NCBI GenBank assembly: GCA_041581055.1
Contig: JBFGCT010000132.1
Coordinates: forward strand, 1-11,413
Length of the DNA stretch: 11,413 bases
Reading direction: 5' to 3'
DNA from: JBFGCT01 sp041581055
GTDB taxonomy: Bacteria; Actinomycetota; Acidimicrobiia; Acidimicrobiales; Ilumatobacteraceae
Below, one piece after another: positions 8,101 to 11,413 of the stretch (within the stretch, counting starts at the first letter, position 1; the number at the start of each line of letters is the position of its first letter). Below the pieces are notes generated by a model. The model worked only from the letters and a program-made list of their open reading frames with translations, ran no database searches and was not told the DNA's origin. A program made the position numbers and the translations under genes.

Positions 8101-9637
8101 TCGCGCCGTTGGCCGGCGTCGTGCTGGCGACCGACGGCGCGAAGTCGAACCCGAAGCTCGTGTTGCGCGGGTTGGGGGCTCCGGCGACGAAGTCCGCGCC
8201 GTTGTCGTTCGTGTCGGTCGCCCCGGCCGCCTTGCGCAGCACGGCGTTCGTGTTGGACGGCGCCGGCGTCGGACCCGTGCCCTCGAAGCAGCTGGCGGTG
8301 GCGCCGTAGCCGGCGAAGTCGACGATCGGGCCACCGGTGGGGCAGGCCCCGGCCAGCGCCGTGGTGGTGTTGACCAGGGCGACCTTGCCGGCGGTGGCCG
8401 CCATCGCGATCGTGCCGGTGGCGTCCGGGGTCGGCAGCGCGGTGGTGCCGCCCGCGCCCGCGGCCTGCTGGATCAGGTAGTACTGGCCGGGCTGGAGCGT
8501 TCCCGACACCGCGGTCGTCGACCACGACGAGCCGGTCGACGACGCGTACTGCACCGACCAGCCGGCCATGTTGACCGGCGACGTGCTGCGGTTGTAGAGC
8601 TCGATGAAGTCGTTGGTGAGCGTCGCGCCGGAGTTGCCGCCGCCGCCGTAGACCTGGCTGATCGTCACGACCGCACCCGGCGTGGCCGGGACCCGCACCG
8701 TGACGTTGATGGTCGCGCTGGCGCCGCGCGTCTGCGCGTCGGTGATCGAGACCGGCAGCGCCTTGGCGCCCGCCGGGGTGGCGGGGGCGACCGTGGCGGA
8801 GTACGAGAAGGTGAGGTCGCCCGGCGTGACGTCGCCGTTCGTGCCGTCGTCGAAGAGCATCTGCGCGGCGCCGCCGCCGAGCTGGGTCAGGTCGGCGGTG
8901 ACGGCGAGGCCGGTGCTGGTCGGGTTGGCGCCGGCGGTCACGGCGACGGTGAGCAAGGTCGCGCCGCCCTGGTCGACCGGGTCGGGGTTGGCGGCGCCGG
9001 CGCCGGTCGGGTTGGTGGACGTCGGGCACGGGGCGAGCGGTGACGCGGAGTTGCGCGGGTTGGGCGCCGAGACCACGAAGTCGGCGGCGTTGTTGTCGGT
9101 GTCGGTGCAGCCGTTGTTCAGCCGGATCGCGTCGGTGGCGTTGGCCAACGCGGGCGTGGGGCTGCCCTCGGAACAGTTGGCGCCGCCGTAGCCGACGAAG
9201 TCGACCGTGCTCGCCAGCGGGCAGGATCCGGTGAGCAACGTCGTGCTGCCCACGAGGGCGACCTTGCCGGCGGTGGCGCTCATCGCGATCGAACCGATCG
9301 CGTCGGCGGTCGGCAGCGGCGTGGTCCCGCCCGACCCCGCCGCCTGCTGGACGAGGTAGTACTGGCCCGGCTGGAGCGTGCCGCTGAGATCGGTCTTCGA
9401 CCACGCCGTGCCGGTCGACGACGCGTACTGCACCGACCACCCGGTGATCGACACCGCGCTCGTGCCGCGGTTGAACAGCTCGATGAAGTCGTGGGTGTAG
9501 GTGGCGCCCGAGTTGCCCCCGCCTCCGTACACCTGGCTGATGACGACGTTGGGGGAGACGGCGGCGACCGTGGTCGGGATGACCGTGAGCGGGCCGAGGA
9601 GGGCGACGACGGCCGCCAGCAGGGCAAGCTTGCGCAT
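5198..9637 (-). CDS. Secreted ExeM/NucH-type endonuclease with tandem lamin-tail domains, PKD-like and PxKF-like domains
   Basis: 1479-residue exported protein. A signal peptide (MRKLALLAAVVALL..., cleavage probably near residue 26) leads into two near-duplicate lamin-tail domains (about 33-196 and 326-492, each opening ISQVYGGGGNSGAT and closing APNPRN). Next come an Ig-like SbsA/Big_5-type segment (about 500-600) and a probable OB-fold region (about 610-710). The catalytic endonuclease/exonuclease/phosphatase domain spans about 873-1178. Expected metal and catalytic residues are all visible: N879 (AFNVLNYF), E928 (ELEN), H1024 (NHLKSKGS), D1077/N1079 (GDLNAY), D1120 (YLDHAL) and D1169/H1170 (SSDHDPV). 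Cys1032 and Cys1045 fit the family's likely disulfide. Two PKD-like domains (about 1182-1365) and a PxKF-like C-terminal domain (IPIKFSLGGDQGL, about 1380-1479) follow. It probably degrades extracellular DNA for nutrients or biofilm turnover. Start: ATG at 9637 with AAGGAA 9 nt upstream and an immediate signal peptide; longer starts add only a charged leader. No sortase motif was seen. Confidence 0.9.
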   Translation of the reverse strand: MRKLALLAAVVALLGPLTVIPTTVAAVSPNVVISQVYGGGGNSGATYTHDFIELFNRGTSAVSITGWSVQYASSTGTAWSKTDLSGTLQPGQYYLVQQAAGSGGTTPLPTADAIGSIAMSATAGKVALVGSTTLLTGSCPLASTVDFVGYGGANCSEGSPTPALANATDAIRLNNGCTDTDNNAADFVVSAPNPRNSASPLAPCPTSTNPTGAGAANPDPVDQGGATLLTVAVTAGANPTSTGLAVTADLTQLGGGAAQMLFDDGTNGDVTPGDLTFSYSATVAPATPAGAKALPVSITDAQTRGASATINVTVRVPATPGAVVTISQVYGGGGNSGATLTNDFIELYNRSTSPVNMAGWSVQYASSTGSSWSTTAVSGTLQPGQYYLIQQAAGAGGTTALPTPDATGTIAMAATAGKVALVNTTTALAGACPTGGPIVDFAGYGATASCFEGTGPTPAPSNTNAVLRKAAGATDTNDNGADFVAGAPNPRNTSFGFDFAPSVASTTPANGASSVAVTANVTIAFNEPVNVAGSWFTILCATSGSHAAAVTGGPTTFTLDPGVDFANGESCTVTVVAAQVTDVDLDDPPDNMAADFAFTFETVALDPCALGFTPIYAIQGSGAASPLAGSTLSTKGVVVGDFQGSTGLGGFYVQDSAGDADPATSDGIFVFVPSGNPLSSVDVSVGDVVRVSGRVIEFNTLTEIDTVTAITNCGATAPPAATPVSLPETVNGDLERFEGMLISFAQTLTASQNFFQGRFGQVTLSSGGRLFTPTNVFAPGSAAAIALADENARRLLVLDDGTTLQNPNPIPYIGLDNTLRSGDTVTGLTGVLDYGLISSNSTTRDYRLQPTVAPSFSRVNARTAAPAAVGGDVTVAAFNVLNYFNGNGLGGGFPTPRGANDLNEFNRQRAKIIAALTAIDADVVGLMELENDATPNSAIEDLVAGLNAATAPGAYAFVNTGVVGTDQIRVGVLYKPAAVTPVGPHKVLTSAVNPLFDDTRNRPAIAQTFAENASGAKFTVVVNHLKSKGSACAGDPDTGDGQGNCNQTRVNAANALTQWLATDPTGSGDADFLIIGDLNAYAQEDPIAAITGAGYTNLIEAALGASAYSFTFDGQSGYLDHALATSSLAAQVTGVTEWHINADEPSVIDYNTEFKPQDLYTPTAYRSSDHDPVLVGLALNAPPTADAGGPYSVGEGGAVGLSATGTDPEGGALAFAWDLDDNGTFETAGQTASFSAAGLDGPSNAIVKVRATDQGGLTAVAQATVTITNVAPSVAAPSTSPSPSTPGQPVTASASFTDPAPADGPFTCTVDYGAGGGPQPGTVVGATCTGPAHAYASTGTHTVTVAVTDKDGGVGSNAVSHSVVFAFDGFFAPIAIQPSVNQLKGGQAIPIKFSLGGDQGLAIFAVGYPKSQPIACSTGAPIADLESIESPGSSGLSYDAVTDTYVYVWKTAKSWAGTCRQLVVKFVDGTTHVADFTIK
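8162..8662 (-). repeat. Second lamin-tail domain repeat of the nuclease
   Basis: Encodes residues about 326-492 and is paralogous to 9050-9541. Shared blocks include SQVYGGGGNSGAT, DFIELYNR, GWSVQYASSTG, SGTLQPGQYYL, TAGKVALV and APNPRN. The copies are offset by about 293-296 residues and are also visibly similar in DNA. Confidence 0.85.
9050..9541 (-). repeat. First lamin-tail domain repeat of the nuclease
   Basis: Encodes residues about 33-196 directly after the signal peptide. It shares the same blocks as the copy at 8162-8662 (SQVYGGGGNSGAT, GWSVQYASSTG, GTLQPGQYYL, APNPRN). Lamin-tail domains in secreted bacterial nucleases are thought to help bind DNA, polysaccharide or surfaces. Confidence 0.85.
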
Positions 9638-9646
9638 GGGTGGGCG

Positions 9647-9652
9647 TTCCTT
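9647..9652 (-). promoter_or_regulatory. Ribosome binding site for the nuclease gene
   Basis: AAGGAA on the minus strand, 9 nt before the ATG at 9637. It supports that start, which places the signal peptide at the very N-terminus, over in-frame upstream codons to 9709. Confidence 0.75.
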
Positions 9653-9697
9653 TTCAGGAAGGCCGGCGCGTGGCGTGGCTCGCTTCCGGCGTTCGAT

Positions 9698-9735
9698 TGG
9701 TGTACTCAACCGCCCGCTTTACGAAACGTACACCA
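9698..9735. promoter_or_regulatory. Perfect 8-bp inverted repeat in the protease-nuclease gap (possible operator)
   Basis: TGGTGTAC at 9698-9705 and GTACACCA at 9728-9735, separated by 22 bp (arm centres 30 bp apart, about three helical turns). It lies in the 131-nt gap between the protease stop and the nuclease start. The long spacer makes a regulator site more likely than a terminator. I found no convincing -35/-10 pair beside it, and nothing else recognisable in this gap. Confidence 0.4.
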
Positions 9736-9768
9736 CGGGACGCGGAAAGGAAAGGCCGATGACCGGGT

Positions 9769-10920
9769 TCACGGAGCGGCTGGGTCGGGGCGATCGGTGA
9801 GCGTGACGGCGAGGTTCAGCTCTTCGCCGTCGCGGATGATCGTCAGCGTGACCGAGTCGCCGGGCTGCTGGTCGCGGATCGCGGCGATCAGCCCGGTCGT
9901 GCCGTCGGTCGGCGCGCCGTCGACGGCGACGATCAGGTCGTCGGCCACGACGCCGATCTCGGCGGCCGGCGTCCCCTCGTCGACCCTGGTGACGATCGCC
10001 CCCTGACCGCCATCGCGCCGGTTCTCGAGGGCGACCCCGAGGAACCCCTCGCGCCGCTCGACGCCCTTGGCCTGGTCGCGCAGGCCCTCGATCACCGGCA
10101 ACGCCTCGCCGACCGAGATCGCGAAGCTGACGTTGGTCGCCGCGATGACCGCCGAGTCGCGGGCGACCGCGGTGTTGATCCCCACGACCTCGCCGGCCGC
10201 GTTCACGAGTGGGCCACCCGAGTTCCCCGACGAGATCGCGGCGTCGGTCTGGATCAGCCCGTCGAGGAAGACGTCGTCCTGGGCGATGGTGCGGTCGAGC
10301 GCCGACACGATGCCGAGCGTGACCGACGGCTCGCCGTCGAGCCCGAGCGCGAACCCGATGGCGATCACCTCGTCCCCGAGGCGGACGCTGCCCGGGTCGG
10401 CGAAGGTGGCCGCCTCGAAACCGTCGCCGTCCATCCGCAGCAGCGCCAGGTCGTTGCCGCTGTCGAGAGCCAGCAGCCGCACGTCACGCGGCTCGGTCTC
10501 GCCCGACAGCCGCACCCGGATCGCCGACGAGTCCTGCACGACGTGGGCGTTGGTCAGGATCTCGCCGTCGGAGGTGACGATCACCCCGGTGCCCGTCGCC
10601 GTCCCACCGTCGACGTCGGCGCTGATCGTCACCACGGACGGCGCGACATACGCCGCCACGGCCGCGACGTCGACCCGGGCGTTGATCGGGTCACGCGGGT
10701 CGGCGACATCGATCGGACGGCCCGACGGCCGGCTCGGCGGGCGGTTCAGCCAGTCGTTGACCTGGCTGCCGACGAGGACGCCGGACATCCCGGCCAGCCA
10801 GGCGATGACGCCGACGAGGACGACGAGCATCAGCCCGCGCCTCGGTCGTTGCTCGCGGGGCGGCGCCGGCGGGAGCGGCGCGGCACCTGGGAACGGCGGC
10901 GGCAGCTGGGCCATACGCAT
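9769..10920 (-). CDS. Membrane-anchored HtrA/DegP-like serine protease with PDZ domain
   Basis: 383 residues. A Pro-rich cytoplasmic N-terminus (1-28) precedes one transmembrane helix (about 29-51, LMLVVLVGVIAWLAGMSGVLV). A short linker leads to a trypsin-like S1C protease domain (about 82-280) with the full catalytic triad: H126 in TNAHVV, D157 in GNDLALL and S234 in SGNSGGPLVN. A C-terminal PDZ domain (about 290-376, GFLGVALEN ... DLIVAVDGAPTDG) probably binds substrate termini. Topology puts the protease outside the membrane, as in HtrA and PepD proteins that handle misfolded or secreted envelope proteins. Two starts are close, ATG at 10920 and at 10914. Neither has a clear Shine-Dalgarno sequence, and an in-frame TAG lies 4-6 nt upstream of the first, so the mRNA may be leaderless. 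Its place between rpsJ and the nuclease is unusual. It may be co-transcribed with the nuclease. Confidence 0.93.
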   Translation of the reverse strand: MRMAQLPPPFPGAAPLPPAPPREQRPRRGLMLVVLVGVIAWLAGMSGVLVGSQVNDWLNRPPSRPSGRPIDVADPRDPINARVDVAAVAAYVAPSVVTISADVDGGTATGTGVIVTSDGEILTNAHVVQDSSAIRVRLSGETEPRDVRLLALDSGNDLALLRMDGDGFEAATFADPGSVRLGDEVIAIGFALGLDGEPSVTLGIVSALDRTIAQDDVFLDGLIQTDAAISSGNSGGPLVNAAGEVVGINTAVARDSAVIAATNVSFAISVGEALPVIEGLRDQAKGVERREGFLGVALENRRDGGQGAIVTRVDEGTPAAEIGVVADDLIVAVDGAPTDGTTGLIAAIRDQQPGDSVTLTIIRDGEELNLAVTLTDRPDPAAP

Positions 10921-10964
10921 TGTCTATCGGCCGATCGGGGCCGGCACTGGACCGGCCGCCGACG

Positions 10965-10981
10965 TTCACACCGGTTTCACA
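10965..10981 (-). promoter_or_regulatory. Direct repeat TGTGAA/TGTGAA upstream of the protease
   Basis: TTCACA (plus strand) at 10965-10970 and again at 10976-10981, 11 bp apart, about one helical turn, so both would face the same side of DNA. It lies about 45-60 nt upstream of the protease start. The geometry suits a response regulator that binds direct repeats. No regulator can be named from this alone, and two 6-mers may occur by chance. Confidence 0.25.
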
Positions 10982-10982
10982 A

Positions 10983-11020
10983 CTCCGACCAGGCGCCGGA
11001 GCGCCGCGTCCGGCTCGGAG
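10983..11020 (-). terminator. Putative GC-rich hairpin terminator after rpsJ
   Basis: Immediately follows the rpsJ stop. Minus-strand CTCCGA (11020-11015) pairs with TCGGAG (10988-10983). Inside lies a perfect GGCGC-TCCG-GCGCC hairpin. TTGTG follows, with no real T-tract. Its position suggests that it ends the tuf-rpsJ transcript and separates it from the protease gene. Strength is unknown. The rest of the gap to the protease holds a 6-bp GGCCGG/CCGGCC hairpin at 10939-10957 and nothing else clear. Confidence 0.45.
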
Positions 11021-11022
11021 GA

Positions 11023-11337
11023 TCAGGCGTTCTGGATCTTGATCTCGATGTCGACGCCGGCGGGCAGCTCGATGCGCTGCAGGCTGTCGATCGTCTTCGC
11101 GTTGGGGTTGACGATGTCGATCAGCCGCTTGTGGACGCGCATCTCGAAATGCTCGCGCGAGTCCTTGTCGACGTGCGGCCCGCGGATGACCGTGTAGCGG
11201 TGCTTGTCGGTCGGCAGCGGGATCGGGCCGCGGATGTTGGCGTCGGTGCGGGTGACCGTCTCGACGATCTTCTTCGTCGACTGGTCGATGATCTCGTGAT
11301 CGAACGCCTTCAGTCGGATGCGGATGCTCTGCGTCAT
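11023..11337 (-). CDS. rpsJ: 30S ribosomal protein S10
   Basis: 104-residue S10, a small-subunit head protein that also serves as NusE in transcription antitermination. The sequence is typical along its full length: IRIRLKAFDHEIIDQS, GPIPLPTDKHRYTVIRGPH, the near-invariant DSREHFEMRVHKRLIDI, and LPAGVDIEIKI at the C-terminus. The ATG lies 31 nt after the tuf stop, with a weak GAGAGA site about 12 nt upstream. tuf followed by rpsJ is the standard junction of the str and S10 operons. Normally rplC comes next, but here two unrelated genes intervene. Confidence 0.98.
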   Translation of the reverse strand: MTQSIRIRLKAFDHEIIDQSTKKIVETVTRTDANIRGPIPLPTDKHRYTVIRGPHVDKDSREHFEMRVHKRLIDIVNPNAKTIDSLQRIELPAGVDIEIKIQNA

Positions 11338-11368
11338 GGGTCGGTCGTCTCTCTCGCTCAGCGCCGGG

Positions 11369-11413
11369 TCACTTGTTGATCTTGGTGACGCGGCCGGCGC
11401 CGACGGTGCGCCC
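11369..11413 (-). CDS. tuf: Elongation factor Tu, C-terminal 14 residues (partial, cut by window edge)
   Basis: The last 14 codons and a TGA stop read GRTVGAGRVTKINK, which matches the conserved end of EF-Tu (usually GGRTVGAGRVTKIxK). EF-Tu delivers aminoacyl-tRNA to the ribosome. The call rests on this short tail plus its expected position directly upstream of rpsJ. Confidence 0.85.
   Translation of the reverse strand, partial: GRTVGAGRVTKINK

Noticed and set aside
5036..9043. A plus-strand open frame of more than 1300 codons opposite the nuclease gene
   Set aside because: It is Arg/Gly/Val/Asp-rich with no recognisable domains. It is the usual antisense shadow of a GC-rich gene, while the minus strand shows a signal peptide and a full nuclease active site.
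4921..11022. Genomic island or insertion-sequence origin for the protease-nuclease insert
   Set aside because: No transposase, integrase, terminal inverted repeats, target duplication or tRNA edge was seen, and GC content looks like that of the ribosomal genes.

Overview
The window is GC-rich, and every gene I can support reads on the minus strand. In transcription order (high to low coordinates) it holds: the 3' end of tuf, rpsJ (S10), an HtrA-like serine protease, a very large secreted ExeM/NucH-type nuclease, then rplC (L3), rplD (L4), rplW (L23), rplB (L2), rpsS (S19), rplV (L22) and rpsC (S3). The ribosomal proteins look actinobacterial (S3 with a long C-terminal tail, the L2 motif GGGEGRTSGGR). 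The fused tails on L4 and L22 make me favour the class Acidimicrobiia (Ilumatobacter-like). That placement is inference, not proof.

Layout. Positions 11023-11413 end the tuf-rpsJ unit, and a GC-rich hairpin directly after the rpsJ stop could terminate it. Positions 5198-10920 hold two envelope or secreted-protein genes, the membrane-anchored protease and the 1479-residue nuclease. They split the usually contiguous rpsJ-rplC junction of the S10 operon. A second GC-rich hairpin follows the nuclease stop, directly abutting a plausible promoter. A leader of about 210 nt with two strong hairpins then precedes rplC. From rplC onward the genes are packed with ATGA, TGATG or TAATG overlaps or gaps of 2-34 nt, so rplC-rplD-rplW-rplB-rpsS-rplV-rpsC is one translationally coupled operon.

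The most unusual feature is that L4 and L22, the two proteins whose loops form the constriction of the ribosomal exit tunnel, both carry a long C-terminal extension. Each extension has a low-complexity linker followed by the same small domain (about 55 residues, 44 identical by hand count, DNA about 88% identical). The domain resembles what I recall as the 'sunset' domain (IKGN...YHxPG..YY...W/F...AEAAGF), whose function I do not know. Two paralogous appendages on two tunnel-lining proteins of one ribosome suggest a lineage-specific structure near the tunnel exit or on the 50S surface.

The protease and nuclease are both exported or membrane proteins and may be expressed together. The nuclease has a signal peptide, two lamin-tail domains, an Ig-like domain, a probable OB-fold region, an endonuclease/exonuclease/phosphatase catalytic domain, two PKD-like domains and a PxKF-like C-terminus. 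No tRNA, rRNA, CRISPR array or insertion sequence was seen, and no gene-free stretch exceeds 300 bases.
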